A DNA stretch of 64,000 nucleotides from Cardiobacterium sp. Marseille-Q4385 (lineage in GTDB: Bacteria > Pseudomonadota > Gammaproteobacteria > Cardiobacteriales > Cardiobacteriaceae). The stretch covers positions 372,001 through 436,000 of the forward strand of contig NZ_OU745373.1 in NCBI RefSeq assembly GCF_916618745.1. The letters are read 5' to 3'. Positions 52,960 through 61,766 of the stretch are shown piece by piece (the stretch's first letter is position 1; each line of letters begins with the position of its first letter). A program made the translations under genes and the position numbers. A model generated the notes under the pieces. That model was not told the origin of the DNA. It saw only the letters and a list, made by a program, of their open reading frames with translations, and made no database searches.

Positions 52960-54126
52960 ATGAAAATTGGAAAATTTATTCTTCTATTGCTAATGATATT
53001 AGCATTATTTTCTATTTTTACTTTTCTAATTTTATTATTACTAAATAATAGTCCTCTCACTTTTATAGATATACCTGTAATAGATGCCTTTTATATAAAA
53101 AATAATAAAATAGATTTAGTAAATACATGTATTGCTTTAAGCACAACAATATCTGCTGCTGGTTTATGTTATTTTAGTTACCTAACTTATAGGAACCAGA
53201 AGAATCAAGAATTTGAAAGCCTATTTAATACTCTATTTCAAGAACACAACAAATTAATTAAAACAAATGATTTTATTGACGAGATCATTAAAACAAATAT
53301 AAAAGTTATGGATAATTTTATATATATCTATTCAACAATTCCCTCTCTATCCAGCAACTATGAAGATATTAATATTTCACTTAATTGTGTTTTATCTTTG
53401 CTAAACGAGGAAAATAAAATTTCTAGCAACCAAAAAAATGAAATTAAATCTAAACTAGATAATATAAGTGAATTATTTCACATAATAATTAAAGTAGACC
53501 ACAGTCTAGACAAAATAGTAAATAATATTGTACAAATGTCTGGTAATTTTAGAATAAGCAACAACATAGATTATTCCAATTTAGCTCAGTTAATTAAAGA
53601 AGCTATTGAAGCGATAAAATGCAAACTTGATATTAATGAAGATAAATCAAACATCTTCAACAAGGAAACAAAAGAAATTATTGATAATAATGCTTTATTA
53701 AAACCCTATTTAATAATATTATATAGATTACTAAAATATATAAACAATAATGCAAAAATATCTAATGAAAGCAAACACGAATATTTTGGATTGGTCAGAG
53801 CAACAATTCCTTCTAATGTTTTATTTTTACTGCTTTTTAATAGTATCGGCTGGACAATTTCTAATAATAAATTATATCCTTCTTATTCACAACTAATTAT
53901 TAAATCAAGGCTGTTAGAGCACCTTAATATTGAACAAGAATTTACTAGTAATTTGCATATTAAAAAAGATGAAAATACATTTCGTAATCTATCAATTAAT
54001 CACATAGATAATCTAAAAGATATTTTCAATAATTATATAATTAATGGCACAGCAATTGATATTAAAGCATTTGGTGATAATGTTCAGATCAGAAAGTTAC
54101 AACAACACCAATCTATATCTAAATAA
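52960..54126 (+). CDS. AT-rich membrane protein, putative phage abortive-infection (putAbiC-like)
   Basis: The 388-aa protein has two N-terminal membrane helices (about 6-28 and 54-76) followed by a long, mostly helical cytoplasmic part. YRNQKNQEFESLFNTLFQEH after the second helix and YFGLVRATIPSNVLFLLLFN near residue 275 fit, from memory, the putative phage abortive-infection family (putAbiC). The DNA is extremely AT-rich compared with tex, a clear sign of transfer. AGGAG precedes the ATG. It is flanked on both sides by copies of the tex 3' end. Function is inferred, not shown. Confidence 0.65.
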   Translation: MKIGKFILLLLMILALFSIFTFLILLLLNNSPLTFIDIPVIDAFYIKNNKIDLVNTCIALSTTISAAGLCYFSYLTYRNQKNQEFESLFNTLFQEHNKLIKTNDFIDEIIKTNIKVMDNFIYIYSTIPSLSSNYEDINISLNCVLSLLNEENKISSNQKNEIKSKLDNISELFHIIIKVDHSLDKIVNNIVQMSGNFRISNNIDYSNLAQLIKEAIEAIKCKLDINEDKSNIFNKETKEIIDNNALLKPYLIILYRLLKYINNNAKISNESKHEYFGLVRATIPSNVLFLLLFNSIGWTISNNKLYPSYSQLIIKSRLLEHLNIEQEFTSNLHIKKDENTFRNLSINHIDNLKDIFNNYIINGTAIDIKAFGDNVQIRKLQQHQSISK

Positions 54127-54445
54127 TAATTTAGTAGTTATTTTGTTTTAAGGCTTTCACCAGTAATCTACAATAAAATTTATCTAAGTATTATGTGTCT
54201 AATAAAAACCATCACACTTGGGATCTAAATAAATTACGTATAATGCAAAAGGAATCTGAGAGGACAACATTCGCCTGCAAAATAAATCCCAGATTAGGCA
54301 TCAACATTGATTTTTTCCCTAGCATTTACTCCTGTTTAGCGGCCATTCAACCGGTATAACTTCCATCCAAGATCTACCACCGCGCCGTGTTGGGTTCCTC
54401 TGCTCACAACGTCACAACCTGAAAGCTGTCGATAGGCGCAATAGC

Positions 54446-54475
54446 GAATTCGTTTACCAAATTGAAGCGGTAGTT
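54446..54475 (+). repeat. third copy of the tex 3' end
   Basis: CGTTTACCAAATTGAAGCGG at 54451-54470 is nearly identical to the tex terminus; 23 of 25 bases match over 54451-54475. In frame it reads AIANSFTKLKR and TAG, against AMADAFAKLKR and TAA in tex. The DNA from 54127 to 54445 contains no recognisable gene. It forms the right flank of the putAbiC-like gene. Confidence 0.75.
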
Positions 54476-54510
54476 GCGCATCAAAAATGGCCAAAAATGA
54501 TAGACAACAT

Positions 54511-54579
54511 ATTTTGTGCATCACAAAAGAGTCGCAAAATTTTTGTGACACTTTTTGTTTTGAATCTGATGCACAAAAT
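54511..54579. repeat. 12-bp inverted repeat in AT-rich spacer
   Basis: ATTTTGTGCATC (54511-54522) and GATGCACAAAAT (54568-54579) are exact inverted repeats 45 bp apart. They lie just beyond the third tex 3'-end copy and could be a recombinase or regulator site. Confidence 0.5.
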
Positions 54580-54908
54580 TGTGTATCGCTCGTGACATAC
54601 AATTTCGATTAACGAGCCGGTGTTTTCGCCGCTTGACGAGTCCAGCATTTACGCCGCTTGGCGCAAAAAATCCCTCCCCCGCTTGTGGGGGAGGTGGCCG
54701 GAGGGGGGGGAATGAAAATCCAGTATTTATCCCGCTTGGCGGGCCCAGCATTGACGCCGCTTGGCGACTTTATCCCCCCTTCCGCCCTTCGGGCACCTTC
54801 CCCCGTAAACGGGGGAAGAAAAAAGTTCCCGCTTGGCGAGCCCAGTATCTACGCCGCTTGGCAGCTTTTGGAATAGCACGGCAGCGCTATGGCAGAAAGA
54901 AGAATGTA

Positions 54909-54930
54909 GAGACGTTGCCTGCAACGTCTC
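54909..54930. repeat. 22-bp palindrome, copy 3
   Basis: GAGACGTTGC arms around a CT centre, as in copy 1. Confidence 0.85.
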
Positions 54931-55224
54931 AAAAGCAAGAGAGGCAGCGGTAAAACCCAGCAACGACACTGCTTGGCAAATCCAGCGTTTACGTCGCTTG
55001 GCAACTTCATCCCCCCTTCCGCCCTTCGGGCACCTTCCCCCGTAAACGGGGGAAGGGAAAAATTCCCGCTTGACGAACCCAGCACTGACGCCGCTTGACG
55101 AACCCTGCATTTATCCCGCTTGGCGAGCATAGGGCGGGGCTTCAGCCCGCCGAGCGGGCGCAGCCTGCTTTTTGCATTTTGGGTAAGAACGACATTGCGC
55201 AGCGCAATACGGTTTTTCGTTTTT

Positions 55225-55246
55225 GAGACGTTGCAGGCAACGTCTC
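55225..55246. repeat. 22-bp palindrome, copy 4
   Basis: GAGACGTTGC arms around an AG centre, as in copy 2. Confidence 0.85.
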
Positions 55247-55321
55247 TACGAAATCCAGCAACCAAGCCGCTTGGCGGCATTCTCCCACCTCACTCAACCT
55301 CCTACCTCCATTCATCGCCGC

Positions 55322-56176
55322 TCATTCGCCCGCCAGCACTTCCCCGAAAAAATCTGCCACCGCGCGCACGACGGGGCTGCGGCGCACGTCTTCGTGCATT
55401 ACCAGATACAGCGCCGCTGCGCAGGCGGGCGGGGGTTCGTCTGCGCGCAGTGCCACTGTCTGCAAGCCGTCTGCGGGTGAGACGGCGAAATCGGGCAGGA
55501 TGCCGATGCCGATTTGTCCGGCAATCGCCTGTTTGACGGCGGCGAAGTCGTTGCTGGCAAAGACGATGTCCGCATCCTCGCCAATCTGCTCCATGAACCA
55601 GCGGCTGTGCTGCGCTTCCACCGCGAGTTGGACAAACTGCCAGTCAGCACGGTGGCGCGTGAGGTAATCGCGGTGCGCGTAGGGGCGGAAGGCGAAATCG
55701 CGCAGACGGCGCACGGCGAGGTCGTTTTGCGTCGGGCGGACGAGGCGCAGGGCGATATCCGCCTGTCGTCCATGCAAATCAGCCAGCGCCGCTTCCGCGA
55801 GCAGGTGCAGGCGGATATCGGCGTGTTTGCGGTAGAAATCGGTCAGATGCGGCATCAGCAGCAGGCGGGCGACAAACGGTGGCGCGGAGACGGTCACGCT
55901 GTGCCGCACCGCTGCCTGTTCGCGGGCGACGCGCTGTAACACGCTCATCTCTTTGCATAAATCGCAGGCATGGCGGTACAACCGTTCGCCGTCGGCGGTG
56001 AGCAGGTAGCGCTTGCCAATGCGGTCGAAGAGGCGCAGGCCGAGCGCCTGTTCCAGTTGGGCGATTTGCCGCGACACGGTGCTGTGTTGCACGTCCAGCG
56101 CGGCAGCGGCAGCGGTCAGCGTTTCTTTTTCCACCAGCGTGGCGAAGTAGCGGATGCCGTTCCAGTCGAGATTCAT
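55322..56176 (-). CDS. LysR family transcriptional regulator
   Basis: The 284-aa regulator has an N-terminal winged helix-turn-helix (LTAAAAALDVQHSTVSRQIA, about 20-39) and a substrate-binding domain. The target is unknown; no divergent enzyme gene is adjacent. The start MNLDWNG is chosen over an open upstream extension that runs through the Correia-like element. The length is near the usual 290-300 aa. Confidence 0.88.
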   Translation of the reverse strand: MNLDWNGIRYFATLVEKETLTAAAAALDVQHSTVSRQIAQLEQALGLRLFDRIGKRYLLTADGERLYRHACDLCKEMSVLQRVAREQAAVRHSVTVSAPPFVARLLLMPHLTDFYRKHADIRLHLLAEAALADLHGRQADIALRLVRPTQNDLAVRRLRDFAFRPYAHRDYLTRHRADWQFVQLAVEAQHSRWFMEQIGEDADIVFASNDFAAVKQAIAGQIGIGILPDFAVSPADGLQTVALRADEPPPACAAALYLVMHEDVRRSPVVRAVADFFGEVLAGE

Positions 56177-56202
56177 CGAGCCTGATTTCCTCAAGCGGGC
56201 TT

Positions 56203-56310
56203 TATAGTTGAATAGATAAAAAAGCGTAACAAGGCGCGTCGCCGCAGACAGTACAGGTAGTACGGCAAAGCGACGCAACGCCGTTACGATTTTTTAGATG
56301 TTTAACTATA
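56203..56310. mobile_element. short Correia-like element, 108 bp
   Basis: TATAGTT at the left and AACTATA at the right begin 28-bp terminal inverted repeats matching at 23 of 28 positions. The core has CCGCAGACAGTACA, TAGTACGGCAA and GCAACGCCGT, almost the same as the core of Neisseria Correia elements, and the length equals their short class. It has no coding capacity. Its right end encodes the last two residues (YS) and stop of the neighbouring gene, exactly as the long copy does for NDH-2. Confidence 0.85.
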
Positions 56311-56778
56311 TTCTTCGTCTTCGTCCTCGTCGCGGCTGTTTCTGGGCAAGTAGAAACAGCCGACCAGCAGCCCCACAGCCAGTGCCATCATCGCGTAGGT
56401 AAAGGTTGCCAGCACGCTGTTGATGAACGCAGAAAGTGGCAGATGAAAGGTAAAGACGATAGCGAAGGTGATGACGCAAAACGTCATCCCGCCAAGTAGA
56501 GGGCCGATAAACACCCCAATCAGGATAAAGAGGACGATGCTGCCGATGTCGCGGCGCAGCTTCAGTTGATTGGCTAGCCAACCGATGGCACTGGCGGAAA
56601 CCAGCCCGGCGCCGCCCAGCATGAAAACATAGAGCCATACCGGGCTGCCGCGATGCCCATAGATCAGCAGAAAGAGAATGCTGGGCACCAGGGACATTAT
56701 GGTGATGAGCCAGCCGGTGGCAAAACGCGGGGGATATTGCTCACCTTGCGGCATTTGGGATGGGGTAGTGTTTGTCAT
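56302..56778 (-). CDS. four-helix membrane protein
   Basis: The 158-aa protein has four hydrophobic segments and an acidic C-terminus (DEDEDEEYS). The ATG at 56778 has AGAGGA upstream; the longer frame starts with TTG and is rejected. Function unknown. Its stop codon lies within the Correia-like element. Confidence 0.72.
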   Translation of the reverse strand: MTNTTPSQMPQGEQYPPRFATGWLITIMSLVPSILFLLIYGHRGSPVWLYVFMLGGAGLVSASAIGWLANQLKLRRDIGSIVLFILIGVFIGPLLGGMTFCVITFAIVFTFHLPLSAFINSVLATFTYAMMALAVGLLVGCFYLPRNSRDEDEDEEYS

Positions 56779-57015
56779 GGTTTTTCCTCTTGTCTGGTGC
56801 GTGATGAACGGCGCTGCGGTGTTTGCTGCCGCTACTTGTCTTGACATTCTAGTGATGCCTGACCACGGAAGGAACACGCCGGAATGAAGAATTTTCTCTG
56901 CGGCAAATCGTCGTTTCACTGTGCAAATATCATCGAGCATTGCCAATTTATGCCGTTTTAGTGTTTATATAAACGGTTTAGACTGCCTGCCGTTATTTCA
57001 CTCTTGAGGAATGCC

Positions 57016-57246
57016 ATGAAAAAACTGCCTAAAAAATACGCCGGGGTGCTGTTTTCACTGTATGCCTCGGCGGTGATGGTGCTTATCGTCAGCGGTGTGC
57101 TGGTCGCGTTGAACACCGGCATCGACGCCGGCTATCCGCTGCGCCTGCTGAAAGCCTACCTCATCACCTGGCCAGTCGCCTTCGCCAGCCTGCTGCTGGT
57201 GCGGCCGCTGGTGGTGAAGTGGGTGGCCGCGTCGGTAGCGGATTGA
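57016..57246 (+). CDS. DUF2798 family small membrane protein
   Basis: The 76-aa protein has two membrane helices. LPKKYAGVLFSLYASAVMV and KAYLITWPVAFASLLLVRPL match the DUF2798 pattern. GAGGA precedes the ATG. Function unknown. Confidence 0.8.
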   Translation: MKKLPKKYAGVLFSLYASAVMVLIVSGVLVALNTGIDAGYPLRLLKAYLITWPVAFASLLLVRPLVVKWVAASVAD

Positions 57247-57269
57247 TTTACCGCTGATCGGGTCTGTAT

Positions 57270-57560
57270 TGACGCCGTTTGGCGGCTATCCCCCCTTCCG
57301 CCCTGCGGGCACCTTCCCCCGTCAACGGGGGAAGGGAAAATTCCCGCTTGACGCACCCAGCATTGACGCCACTTGGCAACTTTATCCCCCCTTTCCGCCC
57401 TGCGGGCACCTTCCCCTGTAAACGGGGAAGGGAAAATTCCTGCTTGACGAGCCCAGTGTTTACGCCGCTTGGCGACTTTATCCCCTTCCGCCCTTCGGGC
57501 ACCTTCCCCCGTAAACGGGGGGAAGGGAAAAATTCCCGCTTGGCGGACACGCCGTTTTTG
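57270..57560. repeat. three tandem copies of a composite repeat
   Basis: Each unit of about 90 bp joins a CGCTTGGCG-type repeat to a GC-rich hairpin block (CCGCCCTKCGGGCACCTTCC and CCCCGTMAACGGGG). The same composite occurs twice at 54.7-55.1 kb. No gene lies in 57247-57648. Confidence 0.85.
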
Positions 57561-57648
57561 TTGAAAGCATCGCAAACACCAAGCGGCGCTTGTGTGTTTT
57601 GCTGCCGCGTCTTATAAGTACGGCTGTTTTCCGCTACCGCCTGCCGCC

Positions 57649-58224
57649 ATGACCACCCGCATCCCCACCCCTTTTTCTTATTTATCCGCCGCCCACGCCT
57701 ATGCGCAGGGGGATGATGACGGTGAGCGGCAATGGCTGCTGCCGCTCGCTGAAGCGGGCGATGCAGCGGCGCAATGCAGGCTCGCTCTGCTGGCAACGGC
57801 CGCCCGGGATTATGCGGCGACGCAGGCGTGGTTCGAGCGCGCTGCCGCGCAAGGGCACAGCGAGGCGCAGTTCTTCCTCGGCCTGATTTACATCGACGGG
57901 CAGGGGGTGCCACGTGATTATGTGCAGGCGCGGGGCTGGTTTGAGCGCGCCGCTGCGCAGGGCGAGGCGCGAGCGCAGAGTTATCTCGGCTGGCTGTATG
58001 ACAACGGCTATGGTGTGCGCCGTGATTTCGCCACGGCGCGGCTGTGGCTGGAGCGGGCGGCGGCGCAGGGCGACGCCGATGCGCAATTTAATCTCGGCAG
58101 TTTTTACCGCTATGGCAAAAGCGTGGCGCAGGATTTTGCCACCGCGCGCCTGTGGTATGAACGTGCCGCCGCGCAGGGCGACAGCGATGCCCGGCAGGCG
58201 TTGCGCGAGCTGGGGCGCGGTTGA
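57649..58224 (+). CDS. Sel1-like repeat protein
   Basis: The 191-aa protein contains four Sel1-type TPR repeats of 36 residues with the consensus ARxWxERAAAQGDxxAQxxLG (about 52-185). No signal peptide is seen, so it is probably cytoplasmic and mediates protein contacts. The ATG at 57649 is chosen because the upstream extension lies in repeat DNA. Confidence 0.85.
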   Translation: MTTRIPTPFSYLSAAHAYAQGDDDGERQWLLPLAEAGDAAAQCRLALLATAARDYAATQAWFERAAAQGHSEAQFFLGLIYIDGQGVPRDYVQARGWFERAAAQGEARAQSYLGWLYDNGYGVRRDFATARLWLERAAAQGDADAQFNLGSFYRYGKSVAQDFATARLWYERAAAQGDSDARQALRELGRG

Positions 58225-58238
58225 AGGGATGATTGCCG

Positions 58239-58529
58239 TCAGCTGTTTTTCGGCAGGATGCGTATCAGCCGCCGCGCGCGACGCTGCGGTTCGTTATGCG
58301 TCATCTGCGGGTCGTCAATCACTTCTATGCTGCCGTTGATGCGCACCCGCCGCACGATGAATTGCACATGCCCGCCCCGGCTCTGCATTTGCTGCATGTG
58401 GGTGTAGGCCATTTTGGCGCCGAGGTGCAGACTGACCACCACCGGCTGTTCGTTGACGGCATCGGAATAGAGGGCCAGTACCGCGTAAGCGATGTTTTCC
58501 CGGCCAAAGATGAGGTCTTGCGTTTGCAT
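58239..58529 (-). CDS. hypothetical protein
   Basis: The 96-aa protein has mixed alpha/beta character with VVVSLHLGAKMAYTHMQQMQ in the middle and a strongly basic C-terminus (RRARRLIRILPK). It lies convergent to the Sel1 gene, 14 bp from its end. No family recognised. ATG 58529 is preferred over 58541. Confidence 0.55.
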   Translation of the reverse strand: MQTQDLIFGRENIAYAVLALYSDAVNEQPVVVSLHLGAKMAYTHMQQMQSRGGHVQFIVRRVRINGSIEVIDDPQMTHNEPQRRARRLIRILPKNS

Positions 58530-58698
58530 GGCTGTCATCATGACGAAAAGATTGCGTGATGGTCAGGATAGCATGCCGGCCTTGCCTCCGCTTGGCTGCC
58601 GCAAGGATGAGCGTCCGCGCCAGCAGCAATCGGCGCCGCGATTGTGCAGTTCTGCCGCTGGAAGCGGATAATGCGCGCCTTTCAGGACAGGAAACCGC

Positions 58699-58977
58699 AT
58701 GAAAAGCGTCCCCCTCGCCGCGCGGGTCTATGCCGATTTGGATAACGAGCGCCTCGCTCGCCATATCGTCGGCCTGACCCAGACAGATACCGTCCGCCGC
58801 TTCGATGGCAGCACGCAGACCGTCGGCAACGGCGATTTTCTCTACCTCTATATGGATTGCGGCGACGGGGAATACTGCATCAGCGCAGGCATCGTCATCG
58901 CCAGTCCGTTTCCGACGCGGCCATACAAATGGTGCTGCGTGCTGGATGAAGACATCCGCTACTGGCAGGATGACTAA
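58699..58977 (+). CDS. hypothetical protein
   Basis: The 92-aa acidic protein has a Cys- and Trp-containing C-terminal half (YKWCCVLDEDIRYWQDD). AGGA precedes the ATG. Function unknown. It lies 64 bp before the MATE gene and may be co-transcribed. Confidence 0.6.
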   Translation: MKSVPLAARVYADLDNERLARHIVGLTQTDTVRRFDGSTQTVGNGDFLYLYMDCGDGEYCISAGIVIASPFPTRPYKWCCVLDEDIRYWQDD

Positions 58978-59041
58978 CGCCGCCAAGCGGCATAACCACG
59001 CGGTTTCCCCCTGCAACCCATAAACAAACACAAGGACTCCC

Positions 59042-60367
59042 ATGACAGCCCGACACGAACTGGCGGCAACGCTGCGCCTCGCCCTGCCGCTGATACTGCT
59101 GCAACTCCTGAGCTACGCCCAGCCGGTCGTTGATACCGTCATGGCGGGGCGCCACAGCGACCTCACGCTCGCTTCGGTGGCACTCGCCGCGCAAATCTTC
59201 AGCTTCATCTACCTTTTCATGGCCGGTTGCGCGCTCGCCATCACCGCCGCCGTCTCGCAGGCGAACGGTCGCGACGACCGCGCGCAAATCCGCCGCAACT
59301 TCCAGCAAGGCATCTGGATGCTTGCTTTCCTTGCCGTCGTCACCGTCCTGCTGACCCTGCTCGGTGCCTACGTCCCTGCCCTGCTCGGCAGCACGCCGGA
59401 CATCGCCCGCGAAGCGAAGCGCTACCTGCTCACTCTCGCGCCCGGCGCCGGCGTATGCATCATCGGCCTCGCCGGACGCTGCTTCCTCGAAGGCATGGCC
59501 TACCCGCGCACCACCGTCATCGTGCAGGCGCTCTTGATCCCGGCCAATATCCTCGGCAACTATGTACTGCTCTACGGTGCGGGCCCCATCCCCGCCCTCG
59601 GTGTGCCGGGCATGGCGCTCTCGACCGTCCTCTGCTACCTCTTCTTCACCGCTTTCGTCTTCACCGCCATCGCCCGCAACCCGCGCTGGCGGGCGTACCG
59701 CCCCTTCTACCGCTTCGCCGCGCCCGATTTCGCCGCCATCCGCCACTATTTCGCCGTCGGCCTGCCGATTGCGCTGGCGCTGGTGATGGAAATCGGCCTG
59801 TTCACCACCGTCGGCCTCATCGTCAGCCGCACCAACGAAGTGAACGCCGCCGCCAACCAAATTGCGCTCAACTACGCCGGGCTGTCCTTCATGATTCCGC
59901 TTGGTCTTGCCAGCGCGCTGACCATCCGCTGCGGCAACGCCTATGGACGCGGCGACTACGCCACCTTGCGCCTGCGCGCCCTGAGCGGTATGGCGGCAGT
60001 TGCGGTGGTGATGTGTTTCGTCGCGCTTGTGCCGCTCTTCCTGCGCCACGAAATCGCCGCGCTGTATAGCAACAGCGCCGACATCGTCGCCATCGCCGGC
60101 ACCATCCTCGTGCTGGTCGGCATTTTTCAAATCAGCGACGGTATGCAGGTCTGCACGGCGGGTGTGCTGCGCGGCATCCATGACACCCGCATGCCGATGA
60201 TCTACGCCTTCATCGGCTATTGGCTGGTCGGCTTCCCCGCTGCGCTTGCCGGCTACCACTGGCTCAACATCGGCGTCGCCGGATTGTGGGTCGGCATGGT
60301 GGCCGGCCTGACCCTGACCGCTGCTCTGGGCATACGTCGGGTGCTGTGGCAGGTGCGCAAACGCTGA
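59042..60367 (+). CDS. MATE family multidrug efflux transporter
   Basis: The 441-aa protein has 12 predicted membrane helices in two related halves. PLILLQLLSYAQPVVDTVMAG at the start and AAANQIALNYAGLSFMIPLG in the second half are typical of NorM-like Na+- or H+-coupled exporters. An AAGGA site precedes the ATG. Substrates cannot be predicted. Confidence 0.93.
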   Translation: MTARHELAATLRLALPLILLQLLSYAQPVVDTVMAGRHSDLTLASVALAAQIFSFIYLFMAGCALAITAAVSQANGRDDRAQIRRNFQQGIWMLAFLAVVTVLLTLLGAYVPALLGSTPDIAREAKRYLLTLAPGAGVCIIGLAGRCFLEGMAYPRTTVIVQALLIPANILGNYVLLYGAGPIPALGVPGMALSTVLCYLFFTAFVFTAIARNPRWRAYRPFYRFAAPDFAAIRHYFAVGLPIALALVMEIGLFTTVGLIVSRTNEVNAAANQIALNYAGLSFMIPLGLASALTIRCGNAYGRGDYATLRLRALSGMAAVAVVMCFVALVPLFLRHEIAALYSNSADIVAIAGTILVLVGIFQISDGMQVCTAGVLRGIHDTRMPMIYAFIGYWLVGFPAALAGYHWLNIGVAGLWVGMVAGLTLTAALGIRRVLWQVRKR

Positions 60368-60410
60368 GGGTTGTCGCCATTCCCAAGCGGCGTGATTGCT
60401 GGGTTTTGTA

Positions 60411-60432
60411 GAGACGTTGCAGGCAACGTCTC
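60411..60432. repeat. 22-bp palindrome, copy 5
   Basis: GAGACGTTGC arms around an AG centre, next to CGCTTGGCG-type repeats at 60386, 60476 and 60500. It is the first hairpin after the MATE stop and could act as its terminator. Confidence 0.85.
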
Positions 60433-60529
60433 TACGTTTTTCTTCTTTCGTCGCGCCATCGTGCGGAGAAAAGCCGCCAAGCGGCGGTTTTGCTGGCCCC
60501 GCCAAGCGGTATCCATGCTGGGGTAATGG

Positions 60530-60563
60530 AAAAAAACGGGGCGGCTTGCCGCCGCCCCGTTCG
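60530..60563 (-). terminator. Rho-independent terminator of the SPFH gene
   Basis: On the minus strand, ACGGGGCGGC, a short loop and GCCGCCCCGT are followed by seven T residues, a few bases after the stop codon. Confidence 0.9.
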
Positions 60564-60567
60564 TGCA

Positions 60568-61527
60568 TCACTGCTGTTCTTCCGCCGGCAGTGCCAACAT
60601 CGGCACGGTGCCACCCGGCAACATGGTGCGCGGCAGGACGCCGTTCCATCGTTCCGCCTGCATCAAGCGGATGATTTCCGGATTCTTGCGCAGGGCTTCG
60701 CCTTTGGTGTTGATGGAATCCGCTTCCGCTTTCGAGCGCAGTTCGATCGCCTTGGCCTCGGCTTCCGCCGCTTTGATCTGCGCATCGGCCAGACCCTGGG
60801 CGCGGGTGGCGGCGATTTGCGCTTCGATGCGTTCGCGTTCGAGGTTTTGTTTGTAGCGCTCGACTTCCACCTCCGCTTTCATGCGATCTTCAATCGTCTG
60901 CTCGTAAGCATCGGAGAAATCGACGTTTTCTATCTGCACACTGGCGATGCGCAGGTAGGGGTACTTGGCGAGCGCATTCACGATGGCATCCTTACTGCGG
61001 TTATTCAGCTCTTCGCGGTGCTGCACGGAGCGGATGGCGGTGAATTGACCGAAGACGGTTTTTAGTTCTTGTTTGACGATGGGGGTAATCGCCAGCTCGT
61101 AGAGGTTCTCGGTTTTGCCGAACTGGGTGTAGAGCGCTTCCACACCGTCTTCGGCGATGGAAAAAGTCACGGAAAGGGTAATGTGCGCCGGTTGCTGGTC
61201 GCTGGAATAGGCGAACACGTCTTTCATGCTGCCGGTGGTGGTGCGCACCGGGATACGCACGACACGGTCAATGTAGGGCATTTTGAAGTGCAGGCCGGGG
61301 TCGGCGACTTTGCTCACTTCGCCGTAATGCAGCACCACGCCGCGCTCGCCCTGATCCACGGTGTACATGCTGCCACCGGTCATCAGCAGCAGGATGAAGA
61401 CGATGGCGGCGCTGAAGAACAGGATAAAGAGCGGGGCTCTGCTTTTTTTCGGGGGGAGGCTGTTATTGGTGTTCACGGGGGTTCCTTCGGGGGTAATGGG
61501 GGCGGTGTTTTGCTGACGGCGTGTCAT
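60568..61527 (-). CDS. SPFH (prohibitin/HflC-like) membrane protein
   Basis: The 319-aa protein has one N-terminal membrane helix (about 32-52), an SPFH/band-7 domain (about 55-235, starting YTVDQGERGVVLHYGEV) and a long charged coiled coil (about 220-285). Such proteins form membrane scaffolds and often regulate FtsH-type proteolysis. No hflK or nfeD gene is adjacent, so it is a stand-alone member. It follows a small lipoprotein gene by 9 bp. Confidence 0.88.
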   Translation of the reverse strand: MTRRQQNTAPITPEGTPVNTNNSLPPKKSRAPLFILFFSAAIVFILLLMTGGSMYTVDQGERGVVLHYGEVSKVADPGLHFKMPYIDRVVRIPVRTTTGSMKDVFAYSSDQQPAHITLSVTFSIAEDGVEALYTQFGKTENLYELAITPIVKQELKTVFGQFTAIRSVQHREELNNRSKDAIVNALAKYPYLRIASVQIENVDFSDAYEQTIEDRMKAEVEVERYKQNLERERIEAQIAATRAQGLADAQIKAAEAEAKAIELRSKAEADSINTKGEALRKNPEIIRLMQAERWNGVLPRTMLPGGTVPMLALPAEEQQ

Positions 61528-61536
61528 GGAAAGATC

Positions 61537-61707
61537 CTATTTGCTGGCTTTGGCGCGAATACCAATGCTGCCGTACAACTCGGTGTCGCCGCTTTCGTTC
61601 GAGATGCCGATGTGGTTGCCGCGCGTGTCATGCCGGGCGGCGGTGGACGTTGGCTGTTGGGCGCAGGCGGTGAGCAGGAGGAGGCTGGTGAGGAGGAGGG
61701 TTTTCAT
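61537..61707 (-). CDS. 56-aa small lipoprotein
   Basis: MKTLLLTSLLLLTAC is a lipoprotein signal with Cys at residue 15; the mature peptide is about 42 residues. The ATG at 61707 is used, not the longer open frame that runs back through gnd. It is 9 bp upstream of the SPFH gene and probably in the same transcript. Confidence 0.7.
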   Translation of the reverse strand: MKTLLLTSLLLLTACAQQPTSTAARHDTRGNHIGISNESGDTELYGSIGIRAKASK

Positions 61708-61725
61708 GGTTCTTGGCAATGCCGG

Positions 61726-61752
61726 TAAAAGCCCCCGCTTGTTGCGGGGGTT
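61726..61752 (-). terminator. terminator between gnd and the lipoprotein gene
   Basis: On the minus strand, CCCCCGC, a 5-base loop and GCGGGGG are followed by CTTTTA, 15 bp after the gnd stop. Confidence 0.82.
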
Positions 61753-61766
61753 GGTGTAATGCCTGT

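Larger units (their letters stand above)
54620..55321. repeat. repeat mosaic, no gene
   Basis: About 700 bp composed of at least eight CGCTTGGCG-type repeats, two GC-rich hairpin blocks (CTTCCGCCCTTCGGGCACC then CCCCCGTAAACGGGGG, at about 54768-54830 and 55010-55065) and two GAGACGTTGC palindromes. The ORFs here have no coding character. Confidence 0.8.

Noticed and set aside
58895..60649. 584-codon frame opposite the MATE gene
   Set aside because: It runs antisense through a clear 12-helix transporter and into repeat DNA; composition is not protein-like.
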